This document shows, in pieces, positions 9,197 through 15,229 of a stretch of 23,127 bases of DNA. How positions within the stretch are numbered: position 1 is the stretch's first letter; the number at the start of each line of letters is the position of its first letter. Both the position numbers and the translations under genes were made by a program. Source of the stretch: Phycisphaerae bacterium (GTDB lineage: Bacteria > Planctomycetota > Phycisphaerae > Tepidisphaerales > Tepidisphaeraceae); the NCBI GenBank assembly GCA_030448225.1, contig JAUJNJ010000097.1, positions 1 through 23,127 on the forward strand, in the 5' to 3' direction. The notes under the pieces were generated by a model, which saw only the letters and a program-made list of their open reading frames with translations, was not told the DNA's origin and made no database searches.

Positions 9197-9929
9197 TCAG
9201 TCCCACGAGCCGCCGATGGCTTCGTGGATGTAGCGGGGGGCCGCGGACGATCAGGTTGCCGTTGAAGAAGCGGATCGTGGCGGCGCCGCCGTTGTCGGCC
9301 CAGATCTCGGGGCTGATCAGTTCCTTCACGAGCAGGACGAGTTCCTCGCCGCGCTCGGTCTTGGTCTTGCCCTTGTCTTCTCCTCGTCGCCGTCGTTCTC
9401 CTGGAACAGGCTGCCGCCGCCGCCGCCGCTCCCGCCGCCGGAGCCGCTCCTGCCGCCGGAGCCGCCCTTGGAGGAGAGGTCGAAGTTCGGGGCGTTGGTG
9501 AAGTCGGGACCTCCATGATGAGGTCGTCGACCGCGTACACGCGGGTGTACATGCGGGCGTTGACGACCTCCTTCGTGGTGATCTCGATGACGCCCTCGTC
9601 GACGGTCCAGGCGAGTTGGTCGCCGCCGCCGGCCTCGGTCAGGAGCATGTTGAGGGCCTTGCGGAGCGTGACGCCGCGGAGGCGGACGTTCACGCTCGTG
9701 TCGCGGGTGACGCCGGTGGGCTCGATCGCCTTCCAGTCGACGTGGAGGTTGGCGCGCCGGAGACGTCGCGGAGGAAATCGATCGCGTCGCCGAAGCCGAC
9801 GCCGTCGAGCTTGAGCTCGGGCATCGAGCGGGCGAGCGATACCGACGTGGGGCCGGCCGACGCGGTCGGCGCCGAGCCGCCGCCGACGAGCCACCCGGCG
9901 GCCGCGGCGAGCGTTGCGAAGCGGAGCAT
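9197..9929 (-). CDS. secreted secretin-N/STN-like protein, frame-disrupted
   Basis: The product has a signal-peptide-like N-terminus (MLRFATLAAAAGWLVGGGSAPTASA) and then LDGVGFGDAIDFLRDVSGANLHVDW, which resembles the STN/secretin N-terminal fold (beta-alpha-beta). It continues with VRLRGVTLRKALNMLLTEAGG and ITTKEVVNARMYTRVYAVDDLIMEVPDFTNAP, a Gly/Ser-rich linker, EELVLLVKELISPEIWADNGG, and ends NLIVRGPRYIHEAIGGSWD. Four small indels are seen: a GC duplication near 9757, and single bases near 9510, 9378 and 9237. Corrected length is about 244 aa. The start has GGAGGGAGG a few nt upstream. It is too short to be a whole secretin and has no pore domain, so it may be a periplasmic partner. Function is unknown. 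Confidence 0.65.
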
Positions 9930-9979
9930 GGCCCTCCCTCCAATAATGTCGATTCGTGGTGCTGACACGTCCGGCAGAT

Positions 9980-9997
9980 TCGTGACGATCGTCACAA
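9980..9997 (-). promoter_or_regulatory. CRP/FNR-type palindrome in the secretin-N-like leader
   Basis: GTGACGATCGTCAC (9982-9995) is a perfect 14-bp palindrome. Read on the minus strand in context it is TGTGA, 6 nt, TCACG, close to the CRP-family consensus TGTGA-N6-TCACA. It lies between the predicted -10 and the start codon, a position that would favour repression. Confidence 0.4.
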
Positions 9998-10014
9998 AGC
10001 GAGCGGGGTTGGCG

Positions 10015-10044
10015 ATCTTAACCCGCGCCGGTCCGGCCGATCAA
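10015..10044 (-). promoter_or_regulatory. possible promoter of the secretin-N-like gene
   Basis: On the minus strand TTGATC (10044-10039) and TAAGAT (10020-10015) are 18 nt apart. The start codon is at 9929. The match is moderate. Confidence 0.35.
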
Positions 10045-10110
10045 GCGAAAAGTTTAAGGACGGGGCGGACGCTGCAGAGCGAGCGGCAGGAAGCGTTGGC
10101 AAGGATCATC

Positions 10111-10186
10111 CACCAATGGGGCACCGATGTGCACCGATAGAAGGAGATCCTCTTCAATCGGTGTTCATCGGTGCCCCATCGGTGGC
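10111..10186. repeat. inverted repeat, family B copy 2
   Basis: CACCAATGGGGCACCGATGT (from 10111) faces CGGTGTTCATCGGTGCCCCA (to about 10178) and TCGGTGGC with only about 20 nt between them. It is a tight hairpin just after the tatA stop codon and may serve as its terminator. Confidence 0.8.
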
Positions 10187-10220
10187 TGAAGAATCTGGAA
10201 GCGGGGCGACCGGTGGCCGC

Positions 10221-10508
10221 TCAGTGGGCGGTGCCTTCGTGCGGGGCCTCGACGGGCTTGCCGGTGTAGGGGTCGTACTTGTAATTCGTGTTGGGGGCGG
10301 GGCTGGCGAGCTTCGGGCGGTCGATGTCATGATCGACCTGCTCCACCTCGTCCTCGATTCCCTTCAGGCCCTTCTTGAACTCCACGATGCCCCGGCCCAT
10401 GCTCCGGCCGACCTCGGGGAGGCGCTTGCCGAAGATCAGGAGGCCCAGCGCGCCGATGATGATCCATTCGGTGACGCCGGGCATGCCGATGGCAAGTGTG
10501 TTGATCAT
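10221..10508 (-). CDS. tatA: Sec-independent translocase subunit TatA/TatE
   Basis: This is a 95-aa TatA-type component of the twin-arginine translocase, which exports folded proteins across the cytoplasmic membrane. A short N-terminal transmembrane helix (about residues 11-26, GVTEWIIIGALGLLIF) ends in the conserved FG (26-27). The amphipathic helix GKRLPEVGRSMGRGIVEFKKGLKGIEDEV follows, then a polar tail. The start at 10508 has AAGGGA about 8 nt upstream and leaves the standard short N-terminus; the longer in-frame extension to 10679 is not needed. No tatC is in the window. A predicted promoter lies at 10569-10597. Confidence 0.93.
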   Translation of the reverse strand: MINTLAIGMPGVTEWIIIGALGLLIFGKRLPEVGRSMGRGIVEFKKGLKGIEDEVEQVDHDIDRPKLASPAPNTNYKYDPYTGKPVEAPHEGTAH

Positions 10509-10568
10509 GGTGGTGTCCCTTCGTAACTCTCGTTGGTACGGCCGGGTCGGAATCAGAGTTCTTCGTTC

Positions 10569-10597
10569 ATTATAGACGCGAACGGTCGAAACGTTAA
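10569..10597 (-). promoter_or_regulatory. sigma70-type promoter of tatA
   Basis: On the minus strand a perfect TATAAT (10574-10569) is preceded, 17 nt upstream, by TTAACG (10597-10592). The start codon is about 60 nt downstream. Confidence 0.6.
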
Positions 10598-10681
10598 TCC
10601 GGAGTGGCGAGAGGGGTGCGAAATGCCCGAGCGAGGTACGTTTTGTTTTGGTCCGGGCCGTGTGGGGGCCGGGATGCAACC

Positions 10682-10720
10682 TCCCTCTCCTCAGTACTCT
10701 GGGGGGCTTTGCCTTTTTAT
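10682..10720. repeat. family A remnant and island-edge sequence
   Basis: CTCCCTCTCCTCAGTACTCT resembles one half of family A; its reverse complement shares GTACTGAGGAGAGG with 15404-15417. It runs into GGCTTTGCCTTTTTAT (10705-10720), whose TGCCTTTTTAT is matched inverted at 15276-15286. Base composition becomes more A/T-rich from here. Confidence 0.45.
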
Positions 10721-10800
10721 AGCCACAAATAACCGATTTTGTGGGCAGGCGGAGGATTAAAAAGGCACCAAACGGGAGTGTCCCATTAAACGGATTTGGG

Positions 10801-10828
10801 TTGATTCGGTTAATGTTAGGGGTAAAAT
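10801..10828 (+). promoter_or_regulatory. possible upstream promoter in the A/T-rich region
   Basis: TTGATT (10801-10806) and TAAAAT (10823-10828) are 16 nt apart. No conventional gene starts within 200 nt. Downstream lies a strong SD-like GGAGGGAGG (10925-10933) followed by an ATT-initiated 18-codon frame (10941-10997). The region 10721-11092 otherwise holds only dyads and control sites. Confidence 0.3.
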
Positions 10829-10852
10829 TCAGATTCTGGAATCACAATCATT

Positions 10853-10861
10853 TGTGGATAA
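10853..10861 (-). promoter_or_regulatory. consensus DnaA box
   Basis: The plus strand TGTGGATAA is the reverse complement of TTATCCACA, the consensus DnaA-binding nonamer. It is a single copy in an A/T-rich intergenic region upstream of the dCTP deaminase operon. No other origin hallmarks were noticed. Confidence 0.35.
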
Positions 10862-10904
10862 CTCTTCCTTCCTGATGAAATCGTAAGAATATTTGGCTTT
10901 CCCC

Positions 10905-10919
10905 GTGACACCGTGTCAC
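10905..10919. promoter_or_regulatory. palindromic operator candidate GTGACAC-C-GTGTCAC
   Basis: This is a perfect 7-bp dyad around one base. A second dyad, GGAATT...AATTCC, follows at 10932-10950. Both lie upstream of the predicted promoter at 10984. Confidence 0.4.
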
Positions 10920-10983
10920 CATTTGGAGGGAGGAATTCCGATTCAATTCCGCAGGAATAACGCTATCGTCGCTGGTTCGGCGT

Positions 10984-11011
10984 TTGCACGGTACTAGCCG
11001 TAGCGTAAAAA
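10984..11011 (+). promoter_or_regulatory. promoter of the dCTP deaminase operon
   Basis: TTGCAC (10984-10989) and TAAAAA (11006-11011) are 16 nt apart, about 80 nt before the first start codon. Confidence 0.4.
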
Positions 11012-11024
11012 TTTATCTTGCGAC

Positions 11025-11041
11025 ACGAATCACTGATTCGT
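11025..11041. promoter_or_regulatory. operator candidate ACGAATCA-C-TGATTCGT
   Basis: This is a perfect 8-bp dyad around one base, about +8 to +24 relative to the predicted transcription start. A site there would block or cover initiation, so repression is the likely mode. Confidence 0.45.
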
Positions 11042-11092
11042 ACTAAAGGCTCGCGCTCCCGAGCGACGCCGCACACCACGGAAGGAAAAATA

Positions 11093-11410
11093 ATGGATAC
11101 GCGGAGAATCTTCATCAACTGCCGACTGTCGCGCGGATCTTTCTCGGGGGAGGCAGTTTTTGAAGTCGATCTAGTCAACGGCCAAAAATACATTGGCGTC
11201 GCGTCGCGGCGGGTGTGCCGACTGGCTAACGGTCGCGAGATCAATGAAGGGGATCTTACCGATCAGCTTGTGGACGGTAAGCTTGTGGGTCGTCTGATCG
11301 GTAACGGGGGTGAACTCGCTCGGGTCGCCCTGCCGGACGGCGAAGCTGTAATCGTACCCGTCGACCGAGTTTCCGAGCGAGAATCAGAGATCGCTCATGT
11401 ACTTGTCTGA
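11093..11410 (+). CDS. hypothetical protein, 105 aa, first gene of the dcd operon
   Basis: I do not recognise this family. The start at ATG 11093 has GAAGGA 6 nt upstream. The product (MDTRRIFINCRLSRGSFSGE...) looks beta-rich: alternating segments such as VFEVDLVNGQKYIGVAS, VDGKLVGRLIG and LARVALPDGEAVIVPVDRV suggest a small beta-barrel. There is no signal peptide or membrane helix. Its 3' end overlaps the start of the dCTP deaminase gene by 14 nt, so the two are almost certainly co-translated. The predicted promoter and palindromic operator upstream suggest regulated expression. It may regulate or bind its partner, but that is inference. Confidence 0.7.
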   Translation: MDTRRIFINCRLSRGSFSGEAVFEVDLVNGQKYIGVASRRVCRLANGREINEGDLTDQLVDGKLVGRLIGNGGELARVALPDGEAVIVPVDRVSERESEIAHVLV

Positions 11411-12026
11411 TCGGGAGATGGCGCACGCGATCAAGTGCGGCAGGTTGATTGTTGACCCGTCCACTCAGATCGGCCCCACCTCCATCGACCTTCACCTGGA
11501 TAGGGTCGAACAAGCAAAGGTATGGGATATCGCGGGGTACAGGGAGCACAACCGCCTCCACGGGAACCCGCTCTCGGAAATCAGAATTGGCAGCTACCAC
11601 TACGGGACGATGTCCAAACTTTACCACGCGCCGGTCCCTGTCGACGGCGCGGGGGTAAAGGTGTTCCGCAGAGATCGACAGATCATTATTCGTCCCACCG
11701 GGCTCCTCCTGTGGCAGACGAAGGAAGTGGTCGGAACGCCAACTGACGAAGCGGACCTTATTCTTTTCATCGATGGCAAGAGCACCCGGACCGCCAGAAC
11801 CGGCGTGCTCGTCCACTTCACCGCCCCGACGATTCACGCCGGATGGCACGGCCAGGTCACGCTCGAGATTGCCAACTTCGGGCCGTTCGACATCGTCCTC
11901 CAAGAGGACGATGTCATTGCCCAAATCACGGTAGCTACCGTGTCAAGCATCCCGAAAGTGAGCATGGAAAAGGCCGGCTCTGCAACCTTCGGTCAGCGCG
12001 GCGTGGGCGGGGCGCAGGCCGGTTAA
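11397..12026 (+). CDS. dcd: dCTP deaminase / dUTPase-superfamily protein
   Basis: The 209-aa product matches the Dcd family, which deaminates dCTP to dUTP as a trimer. Visible signatures are MYLSDREMAHAIKCGRLIVD, IGPTSIDLHLD (residues 25-35), and the core from GKSTRTARTGVLVH to APTIHAGWHGQVTLEIANFG. Relative to E. coli Dcd, Ser129 and Arg134 sit where the SSLAR motif would be (with one extra residue between), Ala143 is kept, and Glu157 in VTLEI is the expected catalytic base. VIAQITV closes the fold and the tail TFGQRG looks complete. It overlaps the upstream gene by 14 nt. Its TAA shares TTAA with the stop of the convergent transposase. An accessory-island location, unlike a housekeeping dcd, suggests a mobile or specialised copy. 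A bifunctional dCTP deaminase/dUTPase is possible. Confidence 0.82.
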   Translation: MYLSDREMAHAIKCGRLIVDPSTQIGPTSIDLHLDRVEQAKVWDIAGYREHNRLHGNPLSEIRIGSYHYGTMSKLYHAPVPVDGAGVKVFRRDRQIIIRPTGLLLWQTKEVVGTPTDEADLILFIDGKSTRTARTGVLVHFTAPTIHAGWHGQVTLEIANFGPFDIVLQEDDVIAQITVATVSSIPKVSMEKAGSATFGQRGVGGAQAG

Positions 12027-13294
12027 TCCTTCGCGGGCTGCCAGAACGTTGCGCCGATGCCGAGTTCGTAGAACGCGGAGATCAGGCAGCAGATATTGTG
12101 TGCGAGCACCTTGCACAGCGCCTCGTTTTTCATCGCCACGTCGGTCTTGCTCCGCACGGCGTCGCCCGTCTTGGCCTTCATCATGCTGAAGGTCGTCTCG
12201 ACGTTGCTCCGCTTGTGGTAGTGCGACATGAACTCGTCGCGCTTGAACGAGAAGAAGTGGAACATCTTCGCGAACACGCCGCCGCCCTTGCCCGTGTGCC
12301 CCTTCTTGTAGTCGATGAACGGCGTCGCGCCGTGCGCGGCGACCGCTTCGGCGTTCGCGAGGCTGCTGTACCCTTTGTCCGCGGACACCTCGACCATCGT
12401 GAAATTCCTAGCGGTCTGGTCCAGCATCGCCGGGAGGATCGGCGCGTCCTGCGCCGAACGGCCCTTGATCTGACAGGCGGTGACGATGTTCGTCTTCACG
12501 CCGCACATGATGTGGACCTTCACCCAGTCGTGTTCCTGCTTCACGACGCCGTACTTGTGGTCGAACCAGCGGACGAACCGCGACGTGGCGAACCCCGACG
12601 AGTCGGCGGCAAAGTCGGACTCGACCGCGGCGAGCGGCTTGCTGCTCTCTTCGATCAGCCGGTGAAGGATGGGCGTCAGTTCCGGGTTTTCGAGATACTT
12701 GAAGATGCTGTTGTAGTGCGGCAGCGTCGCGATGTGCCCACGTTCCTGCGCGCCGCGTAGGTCGGAGATGAACCGCCGCCCGCTGAAGGTGCAGTAGACC
12801 TTGAACACCGCGGCGAACGTCACGTCCGACAGCGGCAGGCGCGGGCGACCGCGGCCGGACTGCGGTGCGGTGTGAATGCCGTGGCACAGGTCGGCGAGCA
12901 GGATTTGGAACTGGTCCTGCTCGTTCGTCTGCGCGGCGTTGTAGGCGGGCCAGTTCTGCGCGTAGGTCGTCCGCTTCGTCGCCTTGACGGTTACGCTCTC
13001 CGTGACGGTCGTGGTCCCGTCGGCGTTGCGGGTGGTCTCACGCTTCATCGCGAACTCGACCGCGAACATGTGCTTGCACTTGCACCCGCGAATTTCGTGG
13101 TCCGGGCAGGTGCAGGACGTCGCGCCGTCGGCGACGGTGTACCGGCCGTTGCCGGTCATCGACGGGACCGACCATCCCGCGCCCTTGCGCTTGATCGGGC
13201 AGACGGCGGCGATCTCAAGGCCCCGCTGGCGACGCGCCTCAACGGCGGCGGTCCCGGTCAGCAGTTCGCCCGCAAATGCCCCGTTCGTTTCCAT
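12023..13294 (-). CDS. transposase, SWIM zinc finger plus DDE domain (IS4/IS5-like)
   Basis: A 423-aa protein is predicted from ATG 13294. A SWIM-type zinc finger (CxC at residues 61/63, CxH at 73/75) precedes a DDE transposase core: DFAADSSGFATSRFVRWFDHKYG (first Asp region), VKVHIMCGVKTNIVTACQI, VEVSADKGYSS (second Asp) and the Y-2-R-3-E-6-K signature typical of IS4/IS5-type enzymes at Tyr359, Arg362, Glu366 and Lys373. The frame is intact, so it may be active. TTGCAC and TATATT, 17 nt apart, end just 6 nt before this ATG, implying a leaderless mRNA; an in-frame extension to 13348 would start upstream of that promoter and is rejected. It is tail-to-tail with dcd and head-to-head with the gene at 13377. 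Confidence 0.9.
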   Translation of the reverse strand: METNGAFAGELLTGTAAVEARRQRGLEIAAVCPIKRKGAGWSVPSMTGNGRYTVADGATSCTCPDHEIRGCKCKHMFAVEFAMKRETTRNADGTTTVTESVTVKATKRTTYAQNWPAYNAAQTNEQDQFQILLADLCHGIHTAPQSGRGRPRLPLSDVTFAAVFKVYCTFSGRRFISDLRGAQERGHIATLPHYNSIFKYLENPELTPILHRLIEESSKPLAAVESDFAADSSGFATSRFVRWFDHKYGVVKQEHDWVKVHIMCGVKTNIVTACQIKGRSAQDAPILPAMLDQTARNFTMVEVSADKGYSSLANAEAVAAHGATPFIDYKKGHTGKGGGVFAKMFHFFSFKRDEFMSHYHKRSNVETTFSMMKAKTGDAVRSKTDVAMKNEALCKVLAHNICCLISAFYELGIGATFWQPAKD

Positions 13295-13300
13295 GGCTTT

Positions 13301-13370
13301 AATATAGCCATATGAAATACGGAGTGCAAGGGGAATCCGTCTGGACACGCGTATTTTTCATGGCTATGTT
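13301..13370. promoter_or_regulatory. mirror-image divergent promoters with shared inverted repeat
   Basis: Minus strand: TTGCAC (13329-13324), 17 nt, TATATT (13306-13301), for the transposase. Plus strand: TGGACA (13342-13347), 17 nt, TATGTT (13365-13370), for the small gene. The spacer and -10 sequences are inverted copies of each other (13304-13320 and 13351-13367). Both start codons lie about 6 nt past the -10, so both transcripts look leaderless. Confidence 0.6.
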
Positions 13371-13376
13371 TATCTC

Positions 13377-13577
13377 ATGGAAAAGAAGCGGGGCAGGCCG
13401 AAGAAGCCGAAGAAGGAACGCCGTACCAAACCACTCCGAATCCTCATGAACGATGAGGAGCGGGCCGCGGTGGAAGCCGCGGCGGACGGGAAGGGGATGG
13501 AGGCATCGACGTGGGCACGCATGGTGCTGTTGTCCGCCGCCCGGGGCGAGGACGTAAACCCGCCCGCCCGGGGTTAA
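13377..13577 (+). CDS. small AT-hook / ribbon-helix-helix-like DNA-binding protein
   Basis: This is a 66-aa protein. The N-terminus is a basic AT-hook-like stretch (KKRGRPKKPKKERR). It is followed by LRILMNDEERAAVEAAADGKGMEASTWARMVLLSAA, which resembles ribbon-helix-helix or MobC-like accessory proteins (beta strand, acidic helix, TWAR helix). It is divergent from the transposase and has no SD, consistent with leaderless translation. It probably binds the inverted repeat in the shared promoter region, regulating the transposase, or helps the transposase at the element ends. Those roles are inference. Confidence 0.7.
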   Translation: MEKKRGRPKKPKKERRTKPLRILMNDEERAAVEAAADGKGMEASTWARMVLLSAARGEDVNPPARG

Positions 13578-13594
13578 CCGGACGGGCGGGGTTC
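13557..13594. terminator. bidirectional hairpin between convergent genes
   Basis: AACCCGCCCGCCCGG and CCGGACGGGCGGGGTT pair around GGTTAA with one mismatch and one bulge. The hairpin overlaps the stop of the gene at 13377 and faces the stop of the minus-strand gene at 13599. It also contains the right end repeat of the insertion element. Confidence 0.55.
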
Positions 13595-13598
13595 AGGG

Positions 13599-13745
13599 TT
13601 AGTGTTTCCGCTTGGTGCGGCAGAGGATGGTGAACGGCCGCCCATCCTTACGGCGGATCATCTTCCCACTACGCCAGTGGCGGACTTCCTGCTTGGTCAC
13701 CCAGTGGAAGCCGTCCGGCGCGGGGAACGGGACCGATTGGTCCAT
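13599..13745 (-). CDS. small conserved-looking hypothetical protein, 48 aa
   Basis: The start at ATG 13745 has GGAG 8 nt upstream. The product begins MDQSVPFPAPDGFHWVTKQE and continues VRHWRSGKMIRRKDGRPFTILCRTKRKH. The VRHWRSGK segment and the Trp/Arg-rich, very basic composition look like a folded mini-protein, perhaps nucleic-acid binding. I recall similar RHWRSGK-type short proteins from related bacteria but cannot name the family. It converges with the gene at 13377. Confidence 0.5.
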   Translation of the reverse strand: MDQSVPFPAPDGFHWVTKQEVRHWRSGKMIRRKDGRPFTILCRTKRKH

Positions 13746-13810
13746 ATTCGGGTCTCCGTCTATTCGTTGACGCGACCGGGAAGCGAGTGAATAATCGGAG
13801 CTGCAACGCT

Positions 13811-13961
13811 GCCGGGACACTCACGCCCCGGTAGGAACGGCCACGCCGGAGAGTGCTACTAACACCCTCAGGCGGGCCACTGTGCTAAAGGGACGGCCGC
13901 GACTGACTCCTAACCGGGATCACGCGGCCGTCTTAGCGTGCGCGGGCTGCCTCGCCAGCCC
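13811..13961. ncRNA. hairpin-rich region, candidate structured RNA
   Basis: Four consecutive dyads occur with no coding potential: CCGGG/CCCGG (from 13812), a GAG.GTG/CAC.CTC dyad (13850-13870), a perfect 10-bp GACGGCCGCG/CGCGGCCGTC (13892-13901 and 13923-13932), and GGGCTG/CAGCCC (13944-13961). The strand is unclear: it could be the leader of the minus-strand gene at 13599 or an independent RNA on the plus strand. Bases 13962-14093 show nothing further. Confidence 0.3.
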
Positions 13962-14093
13962 GGCCGTCTCTTCTCAGAACCATCTGCCTCCAATCAACCG
14001 CTTGCGGATCGGCCGGGGCATGGTACGACCACTCCTATGGGATGGTCAATAGCGCGTCCAATAGAAAGCGATGAAATTCATCACGGATGAAAC

Positions 14094-14122
14094 TTGGATT
14101 TCTTCGGGACACCGCGTATGAT
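14094..14122 (+). promoter_or_regulatory. promoter of the gene at 14150
   Basis: TTGGAT (14094-14099) and TATGAT (14117-14122) are separated by 17 nt. A good SD, AGGAG (14139-14143), precedes the ATG at 14150 by 6 nt. Confidence 0.55.
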
Positions 14123-14149
14123 CCTGTCGAGCAAGAACAGGAGATAGAT

Positions 14150-14991
14150 ATGGCTGACGCGAACGGTGGTCGTAAACCAGAGGCTGCGACTGAGACTGCA
14201 AAGGCCGCGAACGGGGCGGAAGCGTTCGCGCAACAGCACGCACCCGCAGTCCAAATTACCCGGTGTACAAACTCGAATCAGCGGTCGGGAAGGTGAAGGT
14301 GTTGTACGACGCCTTCAGCTGCCACGTCGTGCCGATGGGTCCGGCGGTCGAGAAATGGGGAATGAACCTGCGGAGTAGCACGGCTGCTCAAGCCGTGGCC
14401 GCTTTGAAGGCGTATGGACTGATCGACGTTCAGGGGACAGGGGACGGTCGAAAACTCTCCGTTACCGACAACGCAGTTAAGATACTCGCCGGCCATCCGG
14501 ACGCCCCCCGTCTGCTCAAAGAGGCAGCCTTAGCGCCAAAATTCACAAGGAACTCTTCGGCCGATTTATGACCCCCGAAGGCTTGGCCCCCGACGCAACG
14601 ATCAGTTACTACCTGCAATTCGACCGTCCAGAGGGGGCGGTTTGCGGATGCCACGATCACTCCGTTTATTCGGCAGTTCAAGTCTACGATCTCGTTTGCT
14701 AAATTAGATTCGTCGTCTAAGATGTCAGAGACGGCGGACGAAACACCCGCTGACCCTTTCAAAGAAGGCGAGTATGTTCAGTGGGAGTCGCAAGGTGCGT
14801 TGCGATTTCCGGAACCGAGGCGGGTAACTGGCTTCGCCGACGATGGGACGCACTTATTTGTCGAGGGAACCGCGGCGGGCATCCCAGTGGAGCAAGTTCG
14901 CCGGGCCGAACCCCGAACGGAAAGCAGAACGCCATGGCAGGCACACAACAAATCCCGCCGGTGGCCCCGGTCACCCCGCCTGCGCCTCTGA
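14150..14991 (+). CDS. hypothetical protein with winged-helix-like region, frame-disrupted
   Basis: Reading across frames gives about 280 aa. An Ala-rich start (MADANGGRKPEAATETAKAA) is followed by YPVYKLESAVGKVKVLYDAF, then VVPMGPAVEKWGMNLRSSTAAQAVAALKAYGLIDVQGTGDGRKLSVT, which looks like a winged helix (helix-turn-helix and wing). KLHKELFGRFMTPEGLAPDA, YYLQFDRPEG and ADATITPFIRQFKSTISFAKLD follow, and an SH3-like tail YVQWESQGALRFPEPRRVTGFADDGTHLFVEG ends it. Three single-base changes are inferred: a missing base near 14255, a missing A in an A-run near 14540, and an extra G near 14635. The last 58 nt overlap the next gene's start. It may be a DNA-binding or regulatory protein; the family was not identified. 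Confidence 0.6.
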
Positions 14992-15156
14992 AGATTCCGC
15001 CCGCTGCGGTGGGCCAAAAGGATTTCCCGCTATACCTGACAAAGAATCAGCGGGCGGTCCTGTACGTTCCCGAAAAACATGACGGCAAAGGATTACGACC
15101 TGTTGAAACAGCAGATCGAAAACCACTTGAACGTCATCCGCGCCACGTCGGGTTGA
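14934..15156 (+). CDS. small hypothetical protein, about 74 aa, one frameshift
   Basis: It starts MAGTQQIPPVAPVTPPAPLK (Pro-rich), then DFPLYLTKNQRAVLYVPEK, a frame change near 15076, and MTAKDYDLLKQQIENHLNVIRATSG ending at TGA 15154-15156. The FPLYLT...RAVLYVP...DYDLLKQQIE pattern looks like a conserved small protein usually found beside proteins like its upstream neighbour; I know no function. Its start overlaps the previous gene and a strong terminator follows at 15201, so the two probably form an operon. Confidence 0.6.
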
Positions 15157-15200
15157 AGACGCCGAAGCGTCAAATTAAACGACGCGGCACTAACGCGAGA

Positions 15201-15229
15201 GCCCGGCCAGTCGGCCGGGCCTTTCGTTT
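15201..15229 (+). terminator. rho-independent terminator
   Basis: GCCCGGCC (15201-15208) and GGCCGGGC (15213-15220) form a perfect 8-bp stem with a 4-nt loop, followed by CTTTCGTTT. It ends the two-gene unit beginning at 14150. Confidence 0.8.

Larger units (their letters stand above)
12019..13581. mobile_element. two-gene insertion element, 1563 bp
   Basis: The ends are imperfect inverted repeats beginning CCGGTTAA: the 22 nt at 12019-12040 match the reverse complement of 13560-13581 at 17 positions. Between them lie a minus-strand transposase and a divergent small DNA-binding protein gene, and both genes' TAA stops fall inside the end repeats. No target duplication is evident in the flanks (GGCGCAGG and ACGGGCGG), so the exact boundaries are inferred. 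Confidence 0.5.

Noticed and set aside
10221..10679. Longer tatA reading frame starting at 10679
   Set aside because: The extension has no TatA similarity, spans the predicted promoter, and the start at 10508 gives the standard N-terminus.
10801..11092. Replication origin
   Set aside because: Only one DnaA box, and no dnaA, dnaN, gidA or parAB genes in the window.
11397..12026. Known anti-phage dCTP deaminase (DcdV/AvcD type)
   Set aside because: Those have a zinc-dependent cytidine deaminase domain with a P-loop; this protein has the Dcd/dUTPase fold instead.
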